Source: Methylobacterium pseudosasicola (GTDB lineage: Bacteria; Pseudomonadota; Alphaproteobacteria; Rhizobiales; Beijerinckiaceae). Taken from it: 53,059 nt of DNA. The notes below the pieces were generated by a model, which made no database searches, was not told where the DNA came from, and worked only from the letters and a program-made list of their open reading frames with translations. Positions 38,779 through 46,677 of the stretch are shown in pieces. Numbering within the stretch: position 1 is the stretch's first letter; every line of letters begins with the position of its first letter. The position numbers and the translations under genes were made by a program. The stretch is taken from positions 1-53,059 of the forward strand of contig NZ_FOTK01000041.1 of NCBI RefSeq assembly GCF_900114535.1. The letters are read 5' to 3'.

Positions 38779-38925
38779 TTAACAGATGTTTAGTCCCGGT
38801 GTTTGGTGGCGCAGTTTCACTGGAGCAGCTGGGCTCGCCGTAACCTCGCGATCGAGGGCCCGGCGCTCGGCTGAGATGCGGCCAGGATGGGGCATGCGGT
38901 CGGGGTCGGGCTTGCGGCGGCTCAT
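38779..38925 (-). CDS. 48-residue basic small protein
   Basis: Reads MSRRKPDPDRMPHPGRISAE then RRALDREVTASPAAPVKLRH and a short end. Preceded by GAAAGGAC, a good ribosome-binding site. Highly basic with Pro; no known family. It is divergent from the SRPBCC gene, sharing a 39-base promoter gap. Confidence 0.5.
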   Translation of the reverse strand: MSRRKPDPDRMPHPGRISAERRALDREVTASPAAPVKLRHQTPGLNIC

Positions 38926-38964
38926 GATCAGTCCTTTCGCAGTGAGGATCGGTTAGAAACCGCC

Positions 38965-39405
38965 ATGCAAATCACCACCGAGCTCTCGATCCCGGGGCGT
39001 GCTGATGAAGTTTGGGCGGTGCTCGTCGACCTACCGTCGTACCCGCGATGGAACCCGTTCATCCGCAAGGTAGACGGTGAGCTGGCCGAAGGTGCTGCCT
39101 GGAAAGCCGAACTGACCCTAGACGGGCGGATCTTCTTCAGCGTCCCAACGGTCATCACGGAGCTGACACCCGGCACGCGGCTGACGTGGCGCGGCGGCCC
39201 GCCGAAGCTGATGACCGGCACACACAGCTTCGGTGTGACGGAGGCGTCGGGCGTCGTGACCCTGGAGCAGTCGGAGAGGTTCTCAGGCGCCCTCGTGCCG
39301 GTCTTCTTCCCTCTGCTGAAACCGTCGCTGATCCGGCGCTTCGCCGAAATGAACAGGGCTCTGATGTCCGAGGTCGTAAGACGCAGGGTTTCGGAGCGGG
39401 TGTGA
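38965..39405 (+). CDS. SRPBCC/START-like protein
   Basis: 146 residues from MQITTELSIPGRADEVWAVL. The pattern of strands with DEVWAVLVDLPSYPRWNPFIRKVDG, GTRLTWRGG and the final amphipathic helix LIRRFAEMNRALMSEVVRRR is a complete SRPBCC (Bet v1/polyketide-cyclase-like) fold, a hydrophobic-cavity binding domain. No catalytic residue pattern points to a given ligand. Single gene; could bind lipid or an aromatic compound. Confidence 0.85.
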   Translation: MQITTELSIPGRADEVWAVLVDLPSYPRWNPFIRKVDGELAEGAAWKAELTLDGRIFFSVPTVITELTPGTRLTWRGGPPKLMTGTHSFGVTEASGVVTLEQSERFSGALVPVFFPLLKPSLIRRFAEMNRALMSEVVRRRVSERV

Positions 39406-39487
39406 ACGCGAGGGTTGAGACTGAGCTGGGCTCGTTGCTCGGCCGGGTCGAGGTCGGGGCGGAATAGGCCCTGGGCATCAGGGGCGA

Positions 39488-40399
39488 TCACCGGCCGAAC
39501 TCCCAGATCGGAACGCCCGCAGGCTGACCGGGTAGCCTTCGGTGCGTCAGATGCCCAAACCGGATGTCGGTGTTGGTGATAGCGCGGACGGCGCCCCCAA
39601 CCCCTAAAACCAAGCCGCCGCAAGCGTCGACCCGAACAATTCCTGCCTTGGGATGGACGCCGAATAACCTGACGGCCGTCCAGCCCAGCGCTTCGGCCGT
39701 CTCGCCGAAGGTGTCGAGGAAGGCGACGGCGCGAGCGTAAACCTGAGCCCATTCACCGGGGCGATAATCGGGGCAGGGCAACCGCTCAGGATGAAGGCGG
39801 CCGAGACCGGCGCGCCAGAGGGCGAGGCCATCGTTGGTCGGCAGCAGCGGCCCCGAGACCGGGGGCACCGGTAACAGCAACTCGATCTCAGCCCTCCGGA
39901 TCTCAGACCGGGCCTGCGCCTCTGCGGCCGTGCGCGACAGGCCGCATTCGTACTCCAGGAAGGCGGCGCGCTCGTCGAAGGTCGGCGGCAGCGGGACGGG
40001 GGGGGCGGCGGTGGGGCCCTCCGGCAGGGCTTCCGTTCCCGTTTCTCCTCTCAGTTCCCGTTTTAGAGAGAGGGACCGGGAACTGTAAGTGTCTGATCCT
40101 GCGGGCTGTTCCCGCTGTTCCCGCTGTTCCCGGCATTCTGCGAGCCACCCTCGCGCGCGCACCCCCGCGCCCGCGCCCGCACACGCCTGGGCAGCTTCGC
40201 TTTGATCGGAACCATGTGGCGCGATTGATGGCCGGGAACTCCGGGAACTCCGGGAAATGGCAATGTTTTCAATTACTTGACCGTTCCCGCTATCTGCCTC
40301 TTGACCGGGAACGGCGGGAACGGCAGCCGTTTTTCGGGGCGGCTTTTGGCAAGCGCTGGCCGCCTCAATGCCTTCGGAAAGGATGCTGGCGAGGTCCAT
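39488..40399 (-). CDS. phage-module hypothetical protein
   Basis: 303 residues. The first 130 are low-complexity (ACAGAGAGVRARG, REQREQREQPAG), the rest structured: FDERAAFLEYECGLSRTAAEAQARSEI, then LPTNDGLALWRAGLGRLHPERLPCPDYRPGEWAQVYARAVAFLDTFGETAEALGW. Its start overlaps the stop codon of the DUF927 primase-helicase, so it is the last gene of the leftward early operon. Such genes after primase-helicases in Methylobacterium-type prophages remain unnamed. Confidence 0.65.
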   Translation of the reverse strand: MDLASILSEGIEAASACQKPPRKTAAVPAVPGQEADSGNGQVIENIAISRSSRSSRPSIAPHGSDQSEAAQACAGAGAGVRARGWLAECREQREQREQPAGSDTYSSRSLSLKRELRGETGTEALPEGPTAAPPVPLPPTFDERAAFLEYECGLSRTAAEAQARSEIRRAEIELLLPVPPVSGPLLPTNDGLALWRAGLGRLHPERLPCPDYRPGEWAQVYARAVAFLDTFGETAEALGWTAVRLFGVHPKAGIVRVDACGGLVLGVGGAVRAITNTDIRFGHLTHRRLPGQPAGVPIWEFGR

Positions 40400-43359
40400 C
40401 AGAGCCGCCCCCCTGCGTGGACAGCAAAGGGGCTTTCTTCCCGGCCGACCATCCTGAACTCAGCTCGCCGGAGAGCGTAGACCTTGAACCGGCCGACCTT
40501 CGGGACGAACGTGTGAAAGTTGCAGTCCTTGTCCTTGCGCTTCGCGATCAAGCCCTGCGCGTCGAGGGCGCGGCCGATCTCGGTTTCTTTCAAGGTGCCG
40601 CCTGCCGCCTCCACGATGCGGTGGGCCGGGATGTAGACGGCGGTGTCGTCGTACCAAGCGCTCGCATTGCGGTTCGGAGCCTTGGTGCCGATTTCGATCT
40701 CAGTCGGCAGCACCTCGCTATCCCACCGCTCCGCAACCCATGCGCGTAGGCTGTTGACGGCCTGTTCCTCCGGATTGAGGGCCGCGGCATCTGTTGAGGC
40801 CCCGAACTTCCCCCAAGCCCAATCGACGGTGCTTTTCACGTCCACATTCGCCGGCAGGATGCCGAACCGGCACGCCATCAGACCCGCATTGATGAGGATC
40901 GCGAAGGGAAGCGCCGCGCGGCGCATGGCGCTGTCCGCTCCGGGCCCCGCCAGCTTGTCCGCGGCCTGATTGATCGCCTGGCGGATCTGCTCGGCCTGTA
41001 GGTGATAGCCTAGCTCGATGAGCTTGCGGACGAACGCGGGCCCCGCGTGGCCGTAGTGCTGATCGCAGGCTTGGATCCGGGCCATAACCGCCTGGTCCAC
41101 CGCTCGGTCGACGTTCGTAATGTCGACGTCGGGGATGCGTGCAGCCATGCCGCCGTACCACTCGCCCCCGTCGCCCCGGACCTTCTCCTCGAGCGATTTT
41201 TCAGCCGATAGGACGATGAAGGTTGACCATGTGTGCGACGCTCGGAGCTGCGCGTCCGCCGTCATCCGGCTTTTACCGACGCCGCTGGCGAGGCTGTAAA
41301 TGTTCTTGCCCAACTCCTTGCCGGTGACGTGCCCCAACTCGTCCAGGGCCAAGATCGTCCCACTGGCGCGGGCGGCCATGCCCTCTACGCCGTTCGCTGT
41401 GGCGCGGGCGCTCTGCAACAGGCTGTCGCGCTTATCGAGGGCGGCGCGAGACCACGCCGAAACCGCGAGGCGCTGCGCGGTCGTCTTCCCGCCGGAGGTC
41501 GTACCACTGAGGTTCACGCCGCAGGTGTCGAGGCCGGTGAGGGCGACCAAAGGGGCGGCGAACCCCGCGATCGCGCCGAGCGCCCAATGCGGGCAGCGGG
41601 TGACGCTTGCGGCGGCTGAGACTGCCGCCTGCCACCCCTCCAATGTACCGCCGACGGCGACCGCTTCGCTGATGCGCGAGCTGATGGACAGTTCTAGAGC
41701 TTGGTTGTCCGGCGCGCCGATCACTTCGCCGCTTGGGCAGACGAAAAACCGATCCAACGAGCCGTCGAGGCTGTGCCAGCCAGGGGTGCGGACGACGGCT
41801 ATTTCGTTCTGCGGGTCGGCAGCCTTCAAGACCTTGACCGCGATCAGGTCGCCATCGTCTTCGGTCCGCAACCCGGCCGCGTACAGCATGGCGCGCGTCT
41901 CGGAGGCGCCTTGCTTAGCGAAGTCGGCCCGGCTCACGTCGATTGCGCGGCATCGGCCGCCCATGTCCTCGACCGTGATACGAAGGCCGTAGGCGTCGGC
42001 TTGGTCTAGGTAGCGGATCCGAGCCGGGACCCCGAACGGCGTTGAGATGGGAGACAGGATGAGCTGTCCCTCCTCGTCCTTCACCCACTTATGGGCCTTC
42101 ACCCGCCCGGTCTTCGTCAGCTTGTATGTGAGCGTGAAGGTATCGAGCTCCGGCAGCGGATAGTCTCGTTCGGCCTGGGCGAGATTGTTCAGACCTTCGA
42201 CGCGCTGGCGCTCGTCTCGGATCTCCTCGTCGGTCGGCCGATAGGCTACGGCGGCGAGGATACCGGCCCGTACCGCCTCGGCGCCCTGCGTGTTGTGGAC
42301 GTCCAGCCAATCCGTGCTCGTGCCGGGCTCTCCCGCGATCGCAATCGCGACGCTAGCGCGCTTGTGGTTGCGGATGCCGAAGATCCGACCGGCTTGCTCG
42401 CCCCTCCGGCTCGGCTCCGGCTGCATGATCTTAGGGGCCTCGTCCCGGTCCGCCGCGACCGTGACGCGCTTTGTCTCGGGCCAAGGCGCGAACGCCTCGA
42501 TCCCTCCCGCGTTGATCGCAGCAGCCACGTAAGCCCGGCCGTCCGCGATTTCGGCCTGGAAGGCATGGGCGACAGCGGCGCCGGTCTCGATCCCCTCCGC
42601 AATGAGGCACCAAGGGGCCCGGCGGGCATCACCCCAGATCACGGACCGGCCGGCGGTGCTCTCCTCACCGACTCGTTTGGCTGACTTTTTTGCGTCTCGC
42701 TCGATGCCGTTCGGGCCCCGCCCCAGATCGGCTTTCCCGGCTCCGGCGGGGGCGACGTAGATCCGGTGTGCGTGTTGGCGCCCAGTCGCATCGACCGTGC
42801 CGAACACGGCGCACGGAAAATCGCCTACGTGAACCGGCTTGCCCGTACCCTTGCCTCTTGGCGGATCGTAGTAGCCGAGCCCCTTGAGCCCGACCACGGG
42901 CGTCATCGGCATCAGCACGGCGGTAGCGTCGATCCCGAGACGGTGGGCCAGGTAGGCGCGCGGCAGCATCTCGTCGCGGCGCTCGGGTCTGGCCTTCAGC
43001 AGGCTTTCAGCGTCGGTAGCCTGAAACTGGCCGTCGCCGGGCCGCTCGCGGATGAGGTCCGTGCGGCCGACGATCTCCACGCACCTGATCTTGGCCTGCT
43101 CCTCGTCCAGGCCCTCAACTTTCATGGCGATGTCGAAGACGCTGTCGGTCTTGCCGCCAGTGCAGGTGCAGATCGCCCGCCCTTTGCTGTTGAGCCGCCA
43201 ATCGTCTGCGCCGCCATGGTGGGGGTAGGGGCAGCGGATGTGGTCACGTTGGCCGGCGCGCCAGGGGATCCCCAGTGAGTTGACGATCTCGACTTCGTGC
43301 CCCTCGATGGCAGCACGCGCATCTTTCCATGAGACGTAGCGAGTGATCTCGGCCGTCAT
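40399..43359 (-). CDS. phage primase-helicase with DUF927 domain
   Basis: 986 residues. Near residue 43 CPYPHHGGADDWRLN ... ICTCTGG is a zinc-finger of the primase type; residues about 230-370 a Toprim-like region (APWCLIAEGIETGAAVAHAFQ, VTVAADRDEA); residues about 530-850 a DUF927 ATPase, with Walker A SGTTSGGKTT near 618 and Walker B-like TILALDELGHV near 660. This is the replication protein of the phage or integrative element: it primes and unwinds DNA. Its start overlaps the preceding gene by 4 bases. Full length for the family. Confidence 0.9.
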   Translation of the reverse strand: MTAEITRYVSWKDARAAIEGHEVEIVNSLGIPWRAGQRDHIRCPYPHHGGADDWRLNSKGRAICTCTGGKTDSVFDIAMKVEGLDEEQAKIRCVEIVGRTDLIRERPGDGQFQATDAESLLKARPERRDEMLPRAYLAHRLGIDATAVLMPMTPVVGLKGLGYYDPPRGKGTGKPVHVGDFPCAVFGTVDATGRQHAHRIYVAPAGAGKADLGRGPNGIERDAKKSAKRVGEESTAGRSVIWGDARRAPWCLIAEGIETGAAVAHAFQAEIADGRAYVAAAINAGGIEAFAPWPETKRVTVAADRDEAPKIMQPEPSRRGEQAGRIFGIRNHKRASVAIAIAGEPGTSTDWLDVHNTQGAEAVRAGILAAVAYRPTDEEIRDERQRVEGLNNLAQAERDYPLPELDTFTLTYKLTKTGRVKAHKWVKDEEGQLILSPISTPFGVPARIRYLDQADAYGLRITVEDMGGRCRAIDVSRADFAKQGASETRAMLYAAGLRTEDDGDLIAVKVLKAADPQNEIAVVRTPGWHSLDGSLDRFFVCPSGEVIGAPDNQALELSISSRISEAVAVGGTLEGWQAAVSAAASVTRCPHWALGAIAGFAAPLVALTGLDTCGVNLSGTTSGGKTTAQRLAVSAWSRAALDKRDSLLQSARATANGVEGMAARASGTILALDELGHVTGKELGKNIYSLASGVGKSRMTADAQLRASHTWSTFIVLSAEKSLEEKVRGDGGEWYGGMAARIPDVDITNVDRAVDQAVMARIQACDQHYGHAGPAFVRKLIELGYHLQAEQIRQAINQAADKLAGPGADSAMRRAALPFAILINAGLMACRFGILPANVDVKSTVDWAWGKFGASTDAAALNPEEQAVNSLRAWVAERWDSEVLPTEIEIGTKAPNRNASAWYDDTAVYIPAHRIVEAAGGTLKETEIGRALDAQGLIAKRKDKDCNFHTFVPKVGRFKVYALRRAEFRMVGREESPFAVHAGGRL

Positions 43360-43586
43360 TCTGCCGGCCCTCCTTCACGGTGTGAGGACACGGGGCGGCG
43401 GCGCTCAGCCACGAGACGGCGACCCTCTTCGAGGGCGATGACGTCCAAGGCTACGTCCATGACGGCGTTGTGCGCGGCCTGGAGTGCCGTCGCGACGGCG
43501 TAGAGGTCGGCGACTTCAGTCTCTGCGAGGGCGAGCGCCCGGGGGATCCCGCCGAGCGTGCCGATGATCGCGCGAGCTAAGGGCAT
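43356..43586 (-). CDS. small early phage-module protein
   Basis: 76 residues from MPLARAIIGTLGGIPRALAL. A single long helix (ETEVADLYAVATALQAAHNAVMDVALDVIALEEGRRLV) with a charged tail. The stop overlaps the start of the primase-helicase by 4 bases. Function unknown. Confidence 0.6.
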   Translation of the reverse strand: MPLARAIIGTLGGIPRALALAETEVADLYAVATALQAAHNAVMDVALDVIALEEGRRLVAERRRPVSSHREGGPAE

Positions 43587-44068
43587 GGGGTGCCCCCATC
43601 GTGCAGAGGTCCGCCTGGGAGCCGCACCGCGACTCGAAGCTGTGCTTCCCGCTGGGCGACGCCGGGGCAACACTGGCAGTGGCCGTGCCAGAGAGCGGCC
43701 AGTTCCGCCTCGGTGGCGGCGCTGCCGTCCTCGTCCGCCGGGCCTGGCAGGAACGCCCGCATCCTGACGCCGGGCGCGATGCTCTTGATCAGGATGAACG
43801 GGACCGTGCCCGGCTCGGTGAAGATCTGCGCGCCGTGAATGGCTTCGAGTTGCGCCATCTCAGGGCGCCCCGCGCGACGGTAGCGGTAGGTCCGGTGCGG
43901 GAACCGATCGAAGAACTTCCGATCTGCATCCGTGATGCGTTCGGCGTCGGCGGCTACACGCTGCATGACCCGCCGCCGCTGCCGGGGTAGGCTGGCGGCG
44001 ATGATGTTCGTGGCTTCGCCGGTGCTGTTGAAGCGGGGGGCCGGGAAGGGCTTGTGTGCTTGCGTCAT
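43577..44068 (-). CDS. early phage-module hypothetical protein
   Basis: 163 residues. RRVMQRVAADAERITDADRKFFDRFPHRTYRYRRAGRPEMAQLEAIHG recalls the part of anti-restriction or DNA-modification accessory proteins, but nothing definite. A Cys/His cluster (LWHGHCQCCPG) near residue 130 could bind zinc. Overlaps its neighbours by 4-10 bases, as in the whole early operon. Confidence 0.6.
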   Translation of the reverse strand: MTQAHKPFPAPRFNSTGEATNIIAASLPRQRRRVMQRVAADAERITDADRKFFDRFPHRTYRYRRAGRPEMAQLEAIHGAQIFTEPGTVPFILIKSIAPGVRMRAFLPGPADEDGSAATEAELAALWHGHCQCCPGVAQREAQLRVAVRLPGGPLHDGGTPCP

Positions 44069-44292
44069 CGGCCGCCCCCGTCATGCTGAGCGGGCCGGAG
44101 GGCCTGGGCGGCGGTGTTGGCGGTCATCAGCGCCGCGGCGGCCCCGCGCAGGGCGTAGCAGAGCCCACGGGTGTCCCGGGCCAGGGCGAACTCGCCTGCG
44201 GCGCGGACATAGCTCTCGGCGACGGCTGCGGCCTCGGCCACCGCGTCGAACATCAGGCTGGTCGTGGGGGAGATGGGGGCGGGCACTGCCAT
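44065..44292 (-). CDS. small early phage-module protein
   Basis: 75 residues: MFDAVAEAAAVAESYVRAAG and ALRGAAAALMTANTAAQAL indicate an Ala-rich helical protein. Overlaps the next gene by 4 bases. No family recognised. Confidence 0.55.
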   Translation of the reverse strand: MAVPAPISPTTSLMFDAVAEAAAVAESYVRAAGEFALARDTRGLCYALRGAAAALMTANTAAQALRPAQHDGGGR

Positions 44293-44474
44293 CAGCGTGC
44301 CTCCCGAATTTCAGGGCCGATGCCGGCGAGGTTGGCGAGGACGGCGGCGACGGGATCCGACACGCGGCACCGATCGGCCAGGCGTCGTTCAATGCGGGCC
44401 TGCACGGTGGCCGTGTCGGGGATGGCCTCGTGGGGCCGGATGGCGAGGGAACGGCTGTAGGGCTTGGGCTTCAC
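44292..44474 (-). CDS. small early phage-module protein, GTG start
   Basis: 60 residues starting V-K-P-K-P-Y-S-R-S-L-A-I-R with AAAGGAG at a good distance. The frame upstream to 44570 crosses the terminator-like region and is rejected. AIPDTATVQARIERRLADRCRVSDPVAAVLANLAGI is helical. It overlaps the following gene by one base. Confidence 0.55.
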   Translation of the reverse strand: MKPKPYSRSLAIRPHEAIPDTATVQARIERRLADRCRVSDPVAAVLANLAGIGPEIREAR

Positions 44475-44570
44475 GATTGGCTCCTTTGAGTAGGGAGCCG
44501 GTCCGGAAATCCTTGAGACTGCGCGTCGGGTGATATATCTACGCCGTTGCTGATGCGTCGTAGAGAACAC

Positions 44571-44606
44571 CCGCCGTCGGTCCTGATCTCAGGGCCGGCG
44601 GTTTTT
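44571..44606 (+). terminator. rho-independent-type terminator
   Basis: CCGCCGTCGGTCCTGA / TCAGGGCCGGCGG with a 2-base loop and an internal mismatch, followed on the + strand by GTTTTTCG; on the minus strand an A-run precedes the hairpin. It lies just behind the stop codon of the HTH gene and before the next minus-strand genes, so it likely reduces read-through in the early operon and may stop + strand transcription. Confidence 0.6.
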
Positions 44607-44608
44607 CG

Positions 44609-44878
44609 TTAGGCGGCGATGGCGTCGGACTTCATGCCGAGCAGCCGACGGGCCACGTGCGCCGGCACGAACACGGCGCGGCCGATCTTCACCGCCTCCA
44701 CGTCCCCGGCCTCAATCGCGCCGTAGAGGCCGCCGCGGCTCATGCCGATTGCTTCCGCGAGCGGGGCGACGCGCACGTTCTTCCCGTCTCGGATCCTGGC
44801 GAAAATATCGTCCCTCGGCATGCGGCCCGAGGGCGTCGAGGCGGCGACATGCGCCACAGGTTCTAATTCCGTCTGCAT
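44609..44878 (-). CDS. excisionase/MerR-type helix-turn-helix protein
   Basis: 89 residues. VRVAPLAEAIGMSRGGLYGAIEAGDVEAVKIGRAVFVPAHVARRLLG is the compact winged-HTH of excisionase-like proteins (L-E-AG-V-A-KIGR-x-xVP-x-x). It heads the leftward early operon and is divergent from the 45038 gene, so it is a candidate phage regulator or excisionase. A dyad of the CGCTAGAC type flanks its promoter. Confidence 0.75.
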   Translation of the reverse strand: MQTELEPVAHVAASTPSGRMPRDDIFARIRDGKNVRVAPLAEAIGMSRGGLYGAIEAGDVEAVKIGRAVFVPAHVARRLLGMKSDAIAA

Positions 44879-44887
44879 TCTGCGCTC

Positions 44888-44963
44888 CGCTAGACCGGGG
44901 GCTGCACATACATAGGCACAAGCCTGCGGTTAGCGCAAGTAAACTGCTGTCCCCCGTCTAGCG
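44888..44963. promoter_or_regulatory. inverted operator-like pair in the phage switch region
   Basis: CGCTAGACCGGGGG at 44888-44901 and its near-complement CCCCCGTCTAGCG at 44951-44963 (one base shorter) face each other 49 bases apart, between the divergent early and 45038 genes. Related GTCCC/CTAGC words recur near 45050 and 45648. They are candidate repressor or HTH-protein binding sites. An ATTTTTT-type T-run follows the second arm. Confidence 0.5.
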
Positions 44964-45037
44964 TTTTTTCGTTGACGCCATCCCAGTCCCCAGAGTAGGG
45001 CTATCTCAGCGCACGGGAGCTATCCCGACGGACAGGG

Positions 45038-45616
45038 GTGACAATCGTGAGACAGCTAGCGCCAGAGGCCGAGGGCAAGCGGTTCTCAATCGGCTTCCGC
45101 ACGACCAAAACCGCTAAGGACCGCATTGAAACAGAGGCAAAAGCGAACGGCCGATCTGTTGCTCAAGAGATAGAGTACAGAATTGATGCGGGTTATCGCA
45201 TCCTAGATGCCAACCGGGCTGTTGAAAAAGCAAACTCTGTCGCGGATGTATTGCTTGGAGACGAGAATACCGCCGAAATGCTCCGATCATTTTCTGCAGT
45301 TGTTGGAGCCATCATGGCCTACACCGGCAAGCATTGGAGTGACGATGTATATACAAGGTTGGCTGTGCAATCTGGCATAGAGGAAGCATTGTGGGGTCAC
45401 TTTTCTAAAGAGCCTTTAGATATTTCCCGAGAAGAAATTGATCTTGATAGAGCTAGTAAAACGCAGAGTCTTGGGAAATTCTACGGTCGAATGATTGTGG
45501 CTGCGATCAGGGATCCGGCTATTGAAGCCGCGATTGAGGAGATGTCCAAGGAAAGCTCAGAGCCGAACGCGCAGGCAAAGGCACAAAAAATGGTCGATGA
45601 CATTCTAGGTAAATGA
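45038..45616 (+). CDS. Arc-type RHH protein with C-terminal helical domain
   Basis: 192 residues, GTG start after an ACAGGGGT stretch. Residues about 13-55 (RFSIGFRTTKTAKDRIETEAKANGRSVAQEIEYRIDAGY) are an Arc-like ribbon-helix-helix. The remaining ~135 residues are helical and acidic with no known fold. The gene is markedly AT-richer than its neighbours, especially after 45170, suggesting separate transfer. It is divergent from the HTH gene, so it is the most likely phage repressor or anti-repressor. Confidence 0.65.
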   Translation: MTIVRQLAPEAEGKRFSIGFRTTKTAKDRIETEAKANGRSVAQEIEYRIDAGYRILDANRAVEKANSVADVLLGDENTAEMLRSFSAVVGAIMAYTGKHWSDDVYTRLAVQSGIEEALWGHFSKEPLDISREEIDLDRASKTQSLGKFYGRMIVAAIRDPAIEAAIEEMSKESSEPNAQAKAQKMVDDILGK

Positions 45617-45741
45617 GAAATATTTTGACGCAGGTGACACTAGCTGTCCCTGTTGACATCGGCGGTGGTACTATGACCGTTCCGCGTATTACGTTCTAGG
45701 GTATCGGCGCGTTACTCTCACGCAAGTCGTGAGAGGCTGCC

Positions 45742-45930
45742 ATGCGAACAGGAACACTGACCCGAACCCGGATTTTTCGCGCGGATCCCGCGCTGGATGC
45801 CGCGCTTGAGGCCGGCGCCGCCCGTGAGGGCATGAAGGTCTCGGCCTTCCTGCGGGAGGCGCTGCGGTGCGCCTTGGCTTCCTCCCCGCCTCCGCGCGGC
45901 GGATCGCACTCGATGCAGGCCGCGGCCTGA
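45742..45930 (+). CDS. small RHH-like protein
   Basis: 62 residues. LTRTRIFRADPALDAALEAGAAREGMKVSAFLREALRCALAS is a ribbon-helix-helix pattern (strand RTRIFRAD, then helices with AFLREAL). First gene of the rightward late operon; likely a small phage regulator. Overlaps the next start by one base. Confidence 0.6.
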   Translation: MRTGTLTRTRIFRADPALDAALEAGAAREGMKVSAFLREALRCALASSPPPRGGSHSMQAAA

Positions 45931-46223
45931 TGGGCGAGGTCCACACCCTCAAGCCTCACGTGAGCGCCTCGCAGTCGGGCACCACCTCCGGGCCGGCCAC
46001 TTATCCAGCGTTGACCCATGAGCAGGCGCGCGTGGATCTCGTGTTCGGCTTGCGGGCTTGCCACGACCACCTGGGCGCCCTGATCCGCCGCGTTGAGGAG
46101 GGGTGCCCCGTCGTCGAGGCGATGGCTCGCGCCAAGGTGCTTAACGAGGGCCTGGAAGCGTCCGGCCGGGTGCTGACTGCTTTCCACCAGATCGGCGATC
46201 CGCCGCTCCCCGAGGGGGCATGA
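45930..46223 (+). CDS. phage late-operon hypothetical protein
   Basis: 97 residues from MGEVHTLKPHVSASQSG. LTHEQARVDLVFGLRACHDHLGALIRRVEEGCPVVEAMARAKVLNEGLEAS is helical. It overlaps the next gene by 4 bases (ATGA). In a complete phage this place would be taken by packaging or head genes; the family is unknown. Confidence 0.55.
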   Translation: MGEVHTLKPHVSASQSGTTSGPATYPALTHEQARVDLVFGLRACHDHLGALIRRVEEGCPVVEAMARAKVLNEGLEASGRVLTAFHQIGDPPLPEGA

Positions 46224-46675
46224 CGGTGAACGCTCCTGCCCCGCCCCTCTCCGGCATCTCCCTGGTCCCCGTGCCGACTGAGCACGTCGCGACGCTCTGG
46301 CCTCAGGCCGAGGGGCATCTGCGCCGGGCGTGCGCGCGGTCCGTGGGCGACATGTCGCCGGAGACGCTGTTTCGCGACTGCGCGGCCGGGACAAGCGCCC
46401 TCGTCGTCATCGTGGATATGCGGACGGACCCCTCGACCATGCCGGCCGCCGCCGTCGTTCACTTCCCGCGGCAGGCTGACGGGTCACTCGCCTGCGAGCT
46501 GCGCGCCGCGGGCGGGCGGGCCTTGGCGCTCTGGCGGCATGTCGTCCCCGAATTCGAGGCGTGGGCGCGCCACGTCGGCGCGGCCTCCGTGCGCCTGTGC
46601 GGGCGCCGGGGCTGGGAGCGCGTGTTCCCGGGCTACCGGGCTCGCCCGCTCGTCTCGCTCGTGAAGGAACTCTGA
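46220..46675 (+). CDS. GNAT-like phage late protein
   Basis: 151 residues: ISLVPVPTEHVATLWPQAEG at the start, LVVIVDMRTDP and AAVVHFPRQADGSLACELRAAGGRALALWRHVVPEFEAWARHVGAASVRLCGRRGWERVFPGYRARPLVSLVKEL at the end. The last part has the layout of the GNAT acetyl-transferase core and the position just before tail-fibre genes is common for such proteins in alphaproteobacterial phages. The acetyl-CoA loop is degenerate, so catalytic function is doubtful. Confidence 0.6.
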   Translation: MTVNAPAPPLSGISLVPVPTEHVATLWPQAEGHLRRACARSVGDMSPETLFRDCAAGTSALVVIVDMRTDPSTMPAAAVVHFPRQADGSLACELRAAGGRALALWRHVVPEFEAWARHVGAASVRLCGRRGWERVFPGYRARPLVSLVKEL

Positions 46676-46677
46676 AA

